Origin: an uncultured Anaerococcus sp.
Lineage (GTDB): Bacteria > Bacillota > Clostridia > Tissierellales > Peptoniphilaceae
Length of the DNA stretch: 31,210 nt
Reading direction: 5' to 3'
NCBI GenBank assembly: GCA_943913325.1
Contig: CALTXP010000008.1
Coordinates: forward strand, 1-31,210
The notes beneath the pieces are model-generated. The model was not told the origin of the DNA and did not search any database. It saw only the letters and a program-made list of their open reading frames with translations. How positions within the stretch are numbered: position 1 is the stretch's first letter; the number at the start of each line of letters is the position of its first letter. The translations under genes and the position numbers were made by a program. Below are positions 1 to 7,283 of this stretch, one piece after another.

Positions 1-43
1 GATATATATTTATAACTTTTATTAGAAGTAGATTCTATTACCA

Positions 44-397
44 TTAAGCATTTTGATTAGCAAGTTCTACTAATTTGCTAAATTCAGATGGATTTTCTAC
101 AGCAATTTCAGCAAGCATTTTTCTGTTAATATCAATATTTGCTTTTTTAAGATTACCCATTAATTGTGAATAAGTTGTACCATTTTGTCTTGCTGCAGCA
201 TTAATTCTTGCAATCCATAATTTTCTGAAATCTCTTTTTCTATGTTTACGTCCTATATAAGCATAGTTTAATGATTTCATTACAGCTTGATTAGCTGTTC
301 TATATAAAACGCTTTTTGAACCATAGTATCCTTTAGCTTGTTTTAATATCTTTTTATGTTTTTTCTTTGCGTTTGTAGCTCTTTTTACTCTTGCCAT
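44..397 (-). CDS. rplT: 50S ribosomal protein L20
   Basis: Ribosomal protein L20, a primary 23S rRNA-binding assembly protein of the large subunit; in Firmicutes it also represses its own operon by binding the leader RNA. The 117-residue length is normal. The protein is Lys/Arg-rich throughout, opens with [20 protein letters not shown], and contains the family stretch [20 protein letters not shown] (about 47-66). It is the last gene of infC-rpmI-rplT, 18 bases after the rpmI stop, with an AGGAGG ribosome binding site ahead of the ATG. No terminator is visible in the 43 bases left before the window edge. Confidence 0.98.
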   Translation of the reverse strand: MARVKRATNAKKKHKKILKQAKGYYGSKSVLYRTANQAVMKSLNYAYIGRKHRKRDFRKLWIARINAAARQNGTTYSQLMGNLKKANIDINRKMLAEIAVENPSEFSKLVELANQNA

Positions 398-415
398 TTC
401 TCTTAACCTCCTAGA

Positions 416-613
416 TTACATTCCTAATAATTGTTTTACATTTTTTCCATCAGCTTTAGAAACTACAGTTCCTTTTCTAAGCTTTCTTTTTCTAGCTGGT
501 GATTTTTTAGCTGTTAAGTGTCCTTTATAAGCTTTTCTTCTTGTTATTTTACCACTACCTGTCACTTTAAATCTTTTAGCAGCAGATCTTCTTGTTTTAT
601 TTTTATTAGCCAT
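416..613 (-). CDS. rpmI: 50S ribosomal protein L35
   Basis: Ribosomal protein L35, a small very basic protein (65 residues, the usual length) of the large subunit. It begins [20 protein letters not shown] and ends in the typical VKQLLGM-like tail. Its start lies one base beyond the infC stop codon and its ribosome binding site (GGGAG) lies inside the end of infC, so translation is probably coupled to infC. The middle position between infC and rplT is the standard bacterial order. Confidence 0.98.
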   Translation of the reverse strand: MANKNKTRRSAAKRFKVTGSGKITRRKAYKGHLTAKKSPARKRKLRKGTVVSKADGKNVKQLLGM

Positions 614-614
614 A

Positions 615-1133
615 TTACTCTCCCTTTTCTGTATTTGCTTCTAGGAACATTACTAAGGATCTACCTTCCATCTTAGGTTTTTTATCAACTATAGCAGCAT
701 CTCCTAGCATATCTTTGAATTTATCCATTAATTCATAGCCTGGTTCTTTACGACCTAGCTCACGTCCTCTAAATCTTATAGAAACTTTTACTTTATCCCC
801 GTTATTTAAGAATTTGATAGCTTGATTTGCCTTGGTTTGTAAATCATTATCCTCGATGTTCAAAGAAAATCTTGTTTCTTTAAGTTGAGCATTCTTTTGC
901 TTTTTCTTATTTTCTTTTTCTTTCTTTTCTTGATCGTATTTGAACTTACCGTAATCCATTATTCTAGTAACAGGTGGTTTTGCATGTGGACTCATTAAAA
1001 CTAAGTCTAGTCTTTTTTCATCGGCACGATCTTGTGCATCTCTTAAAGTTGTTACACCTACTTGGTTACCATTTTCATCAATTAATCTTACCTTGTCAGC
1101 TCTAATTTCGTTGTTTATTCTTAAATCTTTTAT
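615..1133 (-). CDS. infC: Translation initiation factor IF-3, ATA start codon
   Basis: IF-3 prevents premature subunit joining and rejects non-canonical start codons. The first in-frame ATG (993-995) would give only 126 residues and lose most of the N-terminal domain. The frame stays open upstream and encodes [19 protein letters not shown], the normal IF-3 N-terminus. The only well-placed start is ATA at 1131-1133, seven bases after a perfect GGAGG (1141-1145); an in-frame TAA lies just upstream. This gives 172 residues, the usual size, with [12 protein letters not shown] at the interdomain region. A rare start codon is known for infC in E. coli (AUU), where it lets IF-3 autoregulate. AUA here is my reading from the ribosome binding site spacing and homology. 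Confidence 0.93.
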   Translation of the reverse strand: MKDLRINNEIRADKVRLIDENGNQVGVTTLRDAQDRADEKRLDLVLMSPHAKPPVTRIMDYGKFKYDQEKKEKENKKKQKNAQLKETRFSLNIEDNDLQTKANQAIKFLNNGDKVKVSIRFRGRELGRKEPGYELMDKFKDMLGDAAIVDKKPKMEGRSLVMFLEANTEKGE

Positions 1134-1272
1134 AGTTATACCTCCAATGTATAATTACATAAAAAAAGCGGGCACAAAGTACCCGATTAAATCTTTAAAA
1201 TTTTCTTTAAAAATTATTAACCTACAAATATTAATCGGTAGGTGAGTAGTGGGTACTTCTTCGTTGTCTATG
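1134..1272 (-). promoter_or_regulatory. L20-type attenuator leader of the infC operon
   Basis: The transcript from the promoter at 1279-1307 has a leader of about 140 nt with mutually exclusive structures. One is a terminator hairpin (1161-1185). In the other, AAGTACCC (complement of 1251-1258) can pair with GGGTACTT (complement of 1177-1184), and CCGATTAA (1231-1238) with TTAATCGG (1183-1190). Both pairings occupy the 5' arm of the terminator. A smaller CCTAC/GTAGG hairpin also competes. In Bacillus the same operon is controlled by L20 binding its leader and causing termination. I infer the same logic here; the pairings are seen directly, the ligand is not. Confidence 0.75.
1161..1185 (-). 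terminator. Attenuator terminator in the infC leader
   Basis: On the minus strand CGGGTAC-TTT-GTGCCCG forms a 7-bp stem (one G-U) followed by seven T residues, 16 bases before the infC ribosome binding site. It must be read through or blocked for infC expression, which supports an attenuation role. Confidence 0.85.
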
Positions 1273-1278
1273 GTATGT

Positions 1279-1307
1279 ATATTACTACGACTTTCCTATT
1301 TTGTCAA
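1279..1307 (-). promoter_or_regulatory. Sigma-A promoter of infC-rpmI-rplT
   Basis: Minus-strand TTGACA (1302-1307), 17-base spacer, TAATAT (1279-1284). A consensus -35 and near-consensus -10 sit directly upstream of the attenuator leader. Confidence 0.88.
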
Positions 1308-1438
1308 ATAGTAACTATAATTTATTAGTCTAATTCAAACAATTCAAATTCTTACAAAACTTAACCAATATTAGCATAATAGTTTGCTAATTTTTTGCTT
1401 TGACCTAATCGAAACTTTTCCATCGATACTGCCCATAA

Positions 1439-2215
1439 TTAATCCTTCATATCTATTACCACTTGTTGATTTCTTTCATATATTGCCCTTACTTCTGTTT
1501 TAGGATAAATATAATTTTCTTTAAAAATAAGTGATATTTTTTCATTTGACCCAAAATGCATAGGAAAAAATACTTGTGGCTTTACTTCTTTGATAAAAAT
1601 ATCTGCTCCCTTATAATAATTTTCTTCTAACCTAGAGTCCAATGGAAAGAAAGCTATATTTATATTCTCTTTTTTTATCTTATCTATCTCTTCCATAAAG
1701 TCATCGTATTCTTTTTTCATAGTTACTTCATCATTATCTTTCCAAGCCCAATAATTTAAATCTCCAGCATGGAATATTTCTATATTATCTAAATATAATA
1801 ATATAGAAACACCCTTATCTGTAGAAGCAAACGTCTTAACTTTAAGATTAAATCCATTGTTAAGTTTTATTTTATAAGTTTTATTTTCACTTACAAAATG
1901 CACGTTTTTAGACGAATAAAGACTTTTTAGCTGATCCATGGAAAGCTTATTATCTTTTATATAAATTATATTTTCATTTTTCTTTAAGCTTCCAATATCA
2001 GAACTTAAAATATAAGTTTTTTCTTCCATATTAGGAACTTTTAAAATTTCTGAAGTATAATGATCGTCATGGCCATGACTTGCAACAAATATAACTTCCT
2101 TATCCTCTGGTATATTAAGTACACCGTTATAGTAATCAAATATTATAAATAAATCCTCTGTTTCTACTGTATAACAACTATGATATATATAGGTAATAAT
2201 AATTTCGTTTTTCAT
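1439..2215 (-). CDS. Metallo-beta-lactamase-fold hydrolase
   Basis: A 258-residue MBL-fold protein, probably a cytoplasmic Zn-dependent hydrolase of the UlaG-like group (COG2220). The family opening ITYIYHSCYTVET is followed by FDYYNG, the metal motif HGHDDH (in ASHGHDDHY), a second metal region FHAGDLNYWAWK, and PMHFG near the C-terminus as a late metal ligand. I prefer the ATG at 2213-2215: a GGAG lies about 6 bases upstream and the conserved core begins 8 residues later. An in-frame start 11 codons further upstream has only a weak ribosome binding site. It is divergent from the ybaK-like gene. Substrate unknown; no neighbour suggests one. Confidence 0.88.
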   Translation of the reverse strand: MKNEIIITYIYHSCYTVETEDLFIIFDYYNGVLNIPEDKEVIFVASHGHDDHYTSEILKVPNMEEKTYILSSDIGSLKKNENIIYIKDNKLSMDQLKSLYSSKNVHFVSENKTYKIKLNNGFNLKVKTFASTDKGVSILLYLDNIEIFHAGDLNYWAWKDNDEVTMKKEYDDFMEEIDKIKKENINIAFFPLDSRLEENYYKGADIFIKEVKPQVFFPMHFGSNEKISLIFKENYIYPKTEVRAIYERNQQVVIDMKD

Positions 2216-2293
2216 ATCTACTCCAATTCTCCTTTGCTTTATACCCATTAATTATCCTATAAGTAGTATAATAATTTGATGGAGAGTGATTTT

Positions 2294-2773
2294 ATGAAAA
2301 AAGAAATAAAAACTAATGCAATGAGAGCTTTAGATAAGCTTAAGATAAATTATGAACATATAGACTATGAACTTAAAGGAGACTTTGTATCTTCAGTAGA
2401 TTTATCAAAAAAAACTCATCAAAATATAGACTATATTTACAAAACCCTAGCAACTATATCAAATAATAATGATATTTATATTTTTGTTATACCAGGAGCA
2501 GCTAGCATTGACTTTAAAAAGGCAGCAAAATGTGTTGGTGTCAAAAATTTAGAGATGCTTGCTCTTAAAGAACTAAAAACGAAAGTAGGTTATGAAAGAG
2601 GAGCTACCACATCTCTTGCCATGAAGAAGGATTTTCCAGTTATAATAGATAAAAGCGCCTATGATATGGAATTTATAAAAATATCTGCAGGTAAAATCGG
2701 TCATAGCTTAAAAATAAATCCAAAAGATTTATCAAAAGCTAATGGTGCTAATTTTTTTGATGTTATCCAATGA
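2294..2773 (+). CDS. ybaK: YbaK/EbsC-type Cys-tRNA(Pro) deacylase
   Basis: A 159-residue YbaK/ProX-like protein. Family members hydrolyse Cys-tRNA(Pro), or related mischarged tRNAs, in trans as an editing step. IYKTLATIS carries the lysine (about residue 50) expected in the active site, followed by the typical IFVIPGAASIDFKKAAKCVG and GYERGATTSLAMKKDFPVIID, and KISAGKIGHSLKINPKDL near the end. The start chosen is the ATG at 2294, spaced from GGAGAG; earlier in-frame TTG/ATG codons overlap that ribosome binding site. It overlaps the next gene by four bases (ATGA), so the two are translationally coupled. Confidence 0.92.
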   Translation: MKKEIKTNAMRALDKLKINYEHIDYELKGDFVSSVDLSKKTHQNIDYIYKTLATISNNNDIYIFVIPGAASIDFKKAAKCVGVKNLEMLALKELKTKVGYERGATTSLAMKKDFPVIIDKSAYDMEFIKISAGKIGHSLKINPKDLSKANGANFFDVIQ

Positions 2774-3381
2774 ATATAGCAATAGAAAAATCTCATGGTT
2801 CAATAAAATTAATTTTCCCAAATGATATTAAATCAAAAAGGCTAAGATTATTAGTAATACTTTCACCTATTTTTATTGCATCATTTGATAATGGCACTTA
2901 TGAACTGGAGTTTTTAAAAGATACAATAAAAGAGTCTAAATACCCATATGGTCTATATCCTAACTTTTTTAATAATTTCAATATAAAAGATTACAGAAAT
3001 TCATATAAAAATTATAAAGTTAAAGAAGATATATTTCTTAATTCAAAAAATGAAATAGAGTTTATTGTAAACCCTATGGATGATATTTATGTAAAGGCTC
3101 TATCTAGCTTAATAGAAGCTATTATAATAGATGATAAGGTAAGCGAATACTTCACCAATTATTTTGCAAAAATCAGGGATGATATAGTAATAAATGGAAG
3201 AAGATCCATTATCGCAAATGGCATACAAGGATTTTACTTATCTAAATATGTAGTAGTTTGGATGATGGATCTATGCAATTATATCAAAAAAAATAATCCG
3301 AAAATCTATAAAGATATAATCCCTATATACGAGCTTAGTAACAATTTAAAATCTATTAGAACAAATAAAAGTAGACAATAA
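2770..3381 (+). CDS. Hypothetical protein coupled to YbaK
   Basis: I do not recognise this 203-residue protein. It has no signal peptide, no convincing membrane helix (one hydrophobic stretch, LLVILSPIFIASF, about residues 27-39) and no cysteine cluster. It is rich in Asn, Lys, Ile and Tyr, with an aromatic/Asn-rich centre (YPYGLYPNFFNNFNIKDY), a helical middle (DDIYVKALSSLIEAIIIDDKV) and a basic C-terminus. The start ATG overlaps the ybaK stop (ATGA), and a bidirectional terminator follows at once, so it is made with YbaK as a two-gene unit. A role connected to tRNA editing is only a guess from position. Confidence 0.8.
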   Translation: MNIAIEKSHGSIKLIFPNDIKSKRLRLLVILSPIFIASFDNGTYELEFLKDTIKESKYPYGLYPNFFNNFNIKDYRNSYKNYKVKEDIFLNSKNEIEFIVNPMDDIYVKALSSLIEAIIIDDKVSEYFTNYFAKIRDDIVINGRRSIIANGIQGFYLSKYVVVWMMDLCNYIKKNNPKIYKDIIPIYELSNNLKSIRTNKSRQ

Positions 3382-3415
3382 AAAAATCTCCTAACTACAA
3401 AGTCGGGAGATTTTT
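3382..3415. terminator. Bidirectional terminator between convergent genes
   Basis: AAAAATCTCC (3382-3391) pairs with GGAGATTTTT (3406-3415) around a 14-base loop. The A and T tracts let it end transcription of ybaK and its partner (plus) and of the dehydrogenase fusion gene (minus). Confidence 0.85.
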
Positions 3416-3422
3416 ATTCTTA

Positions 3423-5120
3423 TTAAGCATTTTTAATTTCTTCTATAAGAGCTGGTACAACTTCATGGAAGTCACCTACTATACCATAATCACAGTTTTT
3501 AAAGAATGGAGCACTTTCGTTATTATTAATTACAACTATAGTCTTCACATCTTTAATTCCATGTAAGTGCTGTAAAGCTCCTGAAATACCAACTGCAATG
3601 TATAAGTCACCTTTGAATTTTTGTCCTGATAATCCTATATATCTATCTAATGGTAGATATCTTTTAACCTCTGCAACTGGACGTGATCCTCCTATTGCTG
3701 CACCTGTTTCTTTTGCTAACTCTTTAATAATTTCTTTATTTTGTTCTTCACCTATACCCATACCAAAGGATACTACCCTATCTGAATCTTCAAATGCATA
3801 ATCTGGATCTATATCTTTTTTATCAAATGTATAGCCATCAGCTTTTAAAGCTTCTACTAACTTCTTAGCTGATTTTCTTGGGTCACCCTTAAATATCTCT
3901 TTCTTTCTATCACCTACTATAGAAGATTTAGTTTTTCTTTTCTTTTCACTAGTTTCTTTGTTTTCAGATTTTTTTGGTCTAGGTAATAGGTAACTAGCTA
4001 TTACTACTCTCATGATTTGATTAGTACCTTCATAGATTTGAGTAATCTTAGCATCTCTATAATGTCTTTCAACATCTACCCCTTTGATGAAGCCAGATCC
4101 ACCATAAAGTTGTAGGGCATCTGATGTAACCTTATCAGCTAAATCCGAAGCAAATAATTTTGCCATAGCTGCATCTTTGCCATAGCCTTTTTCGTGATTT
4201 TCTTTTTTATCAGCTGCATCATATACTAAAAGTCTAGCTGCTTTAATTTGAGTAGCCATATCAGCTAACATAAATTGTGTATTTTGGAACTGTGCAATTG
4301 GTCTATTAAATTGTTCTCTTTGGATAGTATAATCCTTGGCTGATTCATAAGCACCTTGTGAAATGCCTAGAGCTTGAGCTGCTATGCCTATTCTACCACC
4401 GTCTAGAATCATCATTGCTTGTTTGAATCCCTTTCCTAACTCTCCAAGCAAGTTTTCTTTTGGAACTTTTACATTATCAAAATGAAGTTCAGCAGTAACT
4501 GATGATCTAATACCTAATTTATCATATGGTTCTGAGAAAGTAAATCCTTCAAAATCTTTATCAACAATAAACATTGAAATACCATGATTTCCCTTACCAG
4601 GTTCTGTAACTGCTGTTACTAGGTATGTTTGGGCTTCCGGTGCATTTGTAATGTAGATTTTCTTACCGTTTAGTAAGTAATATTCTCCCTTGTCTTCTGC
4701 TGTTGTTTCTGTTCCAGCTGAATCAGATCCTGCATTATCTTCTGTAAGACCAAAACCACCAATAGACCTACCATCACAAAGTGGCTTTAAATATTTTTCT
4801 TTCTGTTCATCACTACCAAATTCATTGATACCCCATGTACCAAGAGATGTATGAGCTGATAAAATTACACCAACACCACCGTCCACTCTAGAAAGCTCTT
4901 CTACAGCAACTGCATAGTGTTTTTGAGTAAGTCCAGCTCCACCCCATTTTTCTGGAAAAGGAATACCAAATAAACCAAGCTCTCCCATCTCTTTAACTAG
5001 CTCTTTTGGAAATTCTTTTGTTTGATCTAACTGGAAAGCAATTGGTTTTACTTTCTTTTCAGCAAAGTCTCTAACATATTGTCTAAATTCTTCTATATCT
5101 TTTGGTAAACTATATGACAT
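3423..5120 (-). CDS. Acyl-CoA dehydrogenase fused to an EtfA FAD domain
   Basis: A 565-residue fusion. Residues 1-381 are a complete short-chain acyl-CoA dehydrogenase: GGFGLTEDNAGSDS flavin/substrate region, FDNVKVP, LDGGRIGIAAQALG, and catalytic Glu364 in QIYEGTNQ. A Lys/Ser-rich linker (about 382-446) leads to residues 447-565, which align with the C-terminal FAD-binding domain of the EtfA encoded at 10270-11274: VVSFGMGIG, GGSRP, YIGLSGQ, YIAVGISGALQHLHG, and a GDFHEVVP ending. The EtfA N-terminal domain is absent. It has a strong GGAG site and is monocistronic between terminators. It probably reduces or oxidises an acyl-CoA with the attached flavin acting as an electron relay; the substrate is unknown. 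Confidence 0.92.
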   Translation of the reverse strand: MSYSLPKDIEEFRQYVRDFAEKKVKPIAFQLDQTKEFPKELVKEMGELGLFGIPFPEKWGGAGLTQKHYAVAVEELSRVDGGVGVILSAHTSLGTWGINEFGSDEQKEKYLKPLCDGRSIGGFGLTEDNAGSDSAGTETTAEDKGEYYLLNGKKIYITNAPEAQTYLVTAVTEPGKGNHGISMFIVDKDFEGFTFSEPYDKLGIRSSVTAELHFDNVKVPKENLLGELGKGFKQAMMILDGGRIGIAAQALGISQGAYESAKDYTIQREQFNRPIAQFQNTQFMLADMATQIKAARLLVYDAADKKENHEKGYGKDAAMAKLFASDLADKVTSDALQLYGGSGFIKGVDVERHYRDAKITQIYEGTNQIMRVVIASYLLPRPKKSENKETSEKKRKTKSSIVGDRKKEIFKGDPRKSAKKLVEALKADGYTFDKKDIDPDYAFEDSDRVVSFGMGIGEEQNKEIIKELAKETGAAIGGSRPVAEVKRYLPLDRYIGLSGQKFKGDLYIAVGISGALQHLHGIKDVKTIVVINNNESAPFFKNCDYGIVGDFHEVVPALIEEIKNA

Positions 5121-5236
5121 ATTATCTCCTATTGTTTAAAATTATTAATCTTTTACAAGCAGTGAAATTGTTTGCTTAATATTAATATACCCAAATCAAA
5201 TTAAAACCAACATTAATGTAAAGTTTTTTATAAAGG

Positions 5237-5242
5237 TATAAT
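5237..5242 (+). promoter_or_regulatory. Possible -10 of the thioesterase gene
   Basis: A TATAAT hexamer lies 57 bases before the GTG start of the thioesterase gene. No good -35 is visible at 16-18 bases, so this is only a candidate promoter. Confidence 0.35.
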
Positions 5243-5298
5243 ATTATGTATATTAAGAATGAAATTTTAAACTGTATAAAAGTAATAAAGAGGTAATT

Positions 5299-5682
5299 GT
5301 GAACTTTAGTGATATATTAAATATTGAGTATATAGAAAATAACGATGAGTATGTTAAAGCGAAAATGATGTTAAAAAAAGAATTTGCTAATAATATAAAT
5401 AGTCTTCACGGAGGGATTACTGCAAGTATAGCAGACTCAGTTAGCGGTCATCTGGCTAGTAGTCTAAAAATAATGACTCCTACAAACAATATGAGTATCT
5501 ATTATTTAAATCCTATAAGAGTTAAAGAGGGTGATTATATTTATGCAGAAGCAAAAACTATTAAAAGAGGTAAGAAAATAATAGTAATAAATTGTCAAAT
5601 TTTTGATAGTAACTATAACTTATCTGCTGACGCTACCACATCATTTAGTCCTATGGAAAGAAAAATTTCTAAAAATAAATAA
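5299..5682 (+). CDS. PaaI-like hotdog-fold thioesterase
   Basis: A 127-residue single hotdog-domain protein, probably a cytosolic acyl-CoA thioesterase of the PaaI/4HBT type. The signature is NSLHGGITASIADSVSGHLAS (about 34-54), in which the HGG turn and the following Asp are the family's active-site elements, followed by the usual MSIYYLNPIRVKEGDYIYAEA strand region. The start is GTG, six bases after AGAGG. It lies between two genes of acyl-CoA metabolism on the opposite strand, so release of acyl groups from CoA during butyrate-type metabolism is a reasonable inference; the actual substrate cannot be read from the sequence. Confidence 0.85.
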   Translation: MNFSDILNIEYIENNDEYVKAKMMLKKEFANNINSLHGGITASIADSVSGHLASSLKIMTPTNNMSIYYLNPIRVKEGDYIYAEAKTIKRGKKIIVINCQIFDSNYNLSADATTSFSPMERKISKNK

Positions 5683-5726
5683 TAATGTTATTAGAGATTA
5701 CATTAAATCTAATATTAGGAATAAAC

Positions 5727-5758
5727 AAAAAGGATGCTCATCAGCATCCCCTTCTTTT
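5727..5758. terminator. Bidirectional terminator
   Basis: GGATGCT (5732-5738) and AGCATCC (5743-5749) form a 7-bp stem with a four-base loop, flanked by an A tract on the left and a T tract on the right. It serves the thioesterase gene (plus) and the CoA-transferase gene (minus). Confidence 0.85.
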
Positions 5759-5759
5759 T

Positions 5760-7100
5760 TTATTTATTAGAATTTCTCCAAATACCTAATTTATCAGCTT
5801 CTTTTATTAATTCATCTCTATTATCTGGATGAGCAAGTTCTACTAAAGCTTCTGTAGCTTGCCATGTTGATAAACCTTTAAAGTTTCTAATACCTTGTTC
5901 TGTAGCTATATAATGTGTATTACTTCTAACAGCTGTAGCTTGTGTACCTGGTGCAAAAGTTGGTACTATATTTGATACTCTATTACCTTCCTTATCAACT
6001 CTTGAAGATTTAAGTGCTACTATTGAACGTCCACCCTTAGATCTATAAGCACCTAATATGAAGTCTAAGGCTCCACCAGCACCAGAAATATGTCTAGTTC
6101 CTACAGTTTCAGAAGAAATTTGTCCCCATAAGTCTACTTGCATAGCTGTATTAATAGATACAAAATTATCTAAAGATGCTATAATATCTACATCATTTGC
6201 ATATCCTACTGGAACTGCCATTAATTCTTCGTTATGATCTATATAATCATAAAGCTCTTGGCTACCTGAAGCAAATGCATAAGTTTGACGACCGACATCA
6301 CGATTTTTCTTCATACCTGTAATACGTCCAGCCTTAGCCATTTCAACAAAAGAATCTACGTACATTTCTGTATGAACACCTAGATCTTTAAGGTCTGATT
6401 TAGCAATTTCAGATCCTATCGCATTTGGTAAACCACCTATACCTAATTGTAAGCAATCACCATCTCTTAGTAAACCTACTACATTTTCAGCAACTTTAAG
6501 CTCTTCTTCACCGAAATTAGCCTTGGCAAGAGTTAACATGTCATAATTAGCTTCATAAACATAGTCTACATCTTTTATATTTATATAGTTTAGATATCCA
6601 CCAAAAGCCACTGGTACATTTTCATTTACTTCCAGGATTACTTTATCAGCATTTTTAAATGTTTCCCAAGCATGACTTGCAGATAAACCAAAGTTAAAGT
6701 TACCATGTTTATCCATAGGTGATACTTGCATAAGGGCTATACTTGCCTTATCAACATTTTCATTTATATATCTACCTATCTCACTATATTTAACTGGTAT
6801 AAAGTAAGCACTGTGATCACGTTTATTGATAAGAGCTCTCTCAGTACCTGATGAATGCCAGGAGTGATATATAAAATGCTCACCTGTTGAGTCAGCTTCT
6901 CCTACCTTTAATGGATAAGGAGCTATACCACCTCTGATCTTAACATCATGAAGTTCATCAACTCTTTTTGCTAAAGCTTCATCAAAAGCTTTAGGTGTAA
7001 GTGAAGACCAACCTAAGTCAATCCAATCGCCATCTTTTACCATTCCTGCAGCTTTATCTGCAGTTATAAGCTTTTTAGCATATTCTTGCTTAAAATCCAT
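5760..7100 (-). CDS. but: Butyryl-CoA:acetate CoA-transferase
   Basis: A 446-residue CoA-transferase of the acetyl-CoA hydrolase/4-hydroxybutyrate CoA-transferase family. It moves CoA from butyryl-CoA to acetate and so releases butyrate, the last step of the pathway encoded next door. Seen in the protein: the CoA-binding glycine motif GIGGLPNAIG (220-229), the expected catalytic glutamate Glu245 in HTEMYVDSFVEM, and SETVGTRHISGAGGALDF with FILGAYRSKGGRS, characteristic of butyryl/4-hydroxybutyryl transferases. It has its own GAGAGG ribosome binding site and is separated from the thl operon by a strong terminator, so it is transcribed separately. Strict butyrate specificity is inferred from context; propionyl- or 4-hydroxybutyryl-CoA are alternatives. 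Confidence 0.88.
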   Translation of the reverse strand: MDFKQEYAKKLITADKAAGMVKDGDWIDLGWSSLTPKAFDEALAKRVDELHDVKIRGGIAPYPLKVGEADSTGEHFIYHSWHSSGTERALINKRDHSAYFIPVKYSEIGRYINENVDKASIALMQVSPMDKHGNFNFGLSASHAWETFKNADKVILEVNENVPVAFGGYLNYINIKDVDYVYEANYDMLTLAKANFGEEELKVAENVVGLLRDGDCLQLGIGGLPNAIGSEIAKSDLKDLGVHTEMYVDSFVEMAKAGRITGMKKNRDVGRQTYAFASGSQELYDYIDHNEELMAVPVGYANDVDIIASLDNFVSINTAMQVDLWGQISSETVGTRHISGAGGALDFILGAYRSKGGRSIVALKSSRVDKEGNRVSNIVPTFAPGTQATAVRSNTHYIATEQGIRNFKGLSTWQATEALVELAHPDNRDELIKEADKLGIWRNSNK

Positions 7101-7144
7101 ATAAACCTCTCTTTATATTTTAAATCGTTTTCTTTTATAATAAT

Positions 7145-7164
7145 ATTATAGCATTATTGATAAT
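7145..7164 (-). promoter_or_regulatory. Probable -10 and palindrome upstream of the CoA-transferase gene
   Basis: On the minus strand TGC-TATAAT (extended -10; hexamer at 7145-7150) lies 45 bases upstream of the start. The palindrome ATTATTGATAAT (7153-7164) lies just upstream in the spacer. No clear -35 is seen. A promoter is needed here because a strong terminator ends the upstream operon. Confidence 0.5.
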
Positions 7165-7220
7165 GAATATCTAGAATAATTAAATTTGATATATTTTATG
7201 ATTCTTTTTTGAGCAAAGTA

Positions 7221-7260
7221 TAAAAATAATCTCCCAAATTCAAATATTTGGGAGATTATT
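7221..7260 (-). terminator. Terminator of the butyrate operon
   Basis: A 15-bp perfect inverted repeat, AATAATCTCCCAAAT (7225-7239) with ATTTGGGAGATTATT (7246-7260), has a six-base loop and a T-rich run on the minus strand. It follows thl by 23 bases and separates it from the CoA-transferase gene. Confidence 0.9.
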
Positions 7261-7283
7261 CTTTATTTTAGAGTATATGATAA

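Noticed and set aside
993..995. ATG as the start of infC
   Set aside because: It would remove the conserved N-terminal 46 residues and has no suitable ribosome binding site, unlike the ATA at 1131-1133.
1371..1396. TTAGCA/TGCTAA hairpin followed by six T on the plus strand
   Set aside because: No plus-strand gene or promoter lies upstream, and the stem is short and AT-rich; probably chance.
3598..3801. Open frames antisense to the dehydrogenase, thiolase, crt, etf, hisS, murJ, ABC and hydrogenase genes
   Set aside because: They are mirror frames of well-supported genes, lack ribosome binding sites and resemble no family.
3423..5120. Rubredoxin domain in the dehydrogenase fusion
   Set aside because: No CxxC pairs exist in the C-terminal extension; its motifs match the EtfA FAD domain.
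7145..7170. Confident Fur box before the CoA-transferase gene
   Set aside because: Only a partial match, easily reached by chance in such AT-rich DNA; kept only as a low-interest palindrome.
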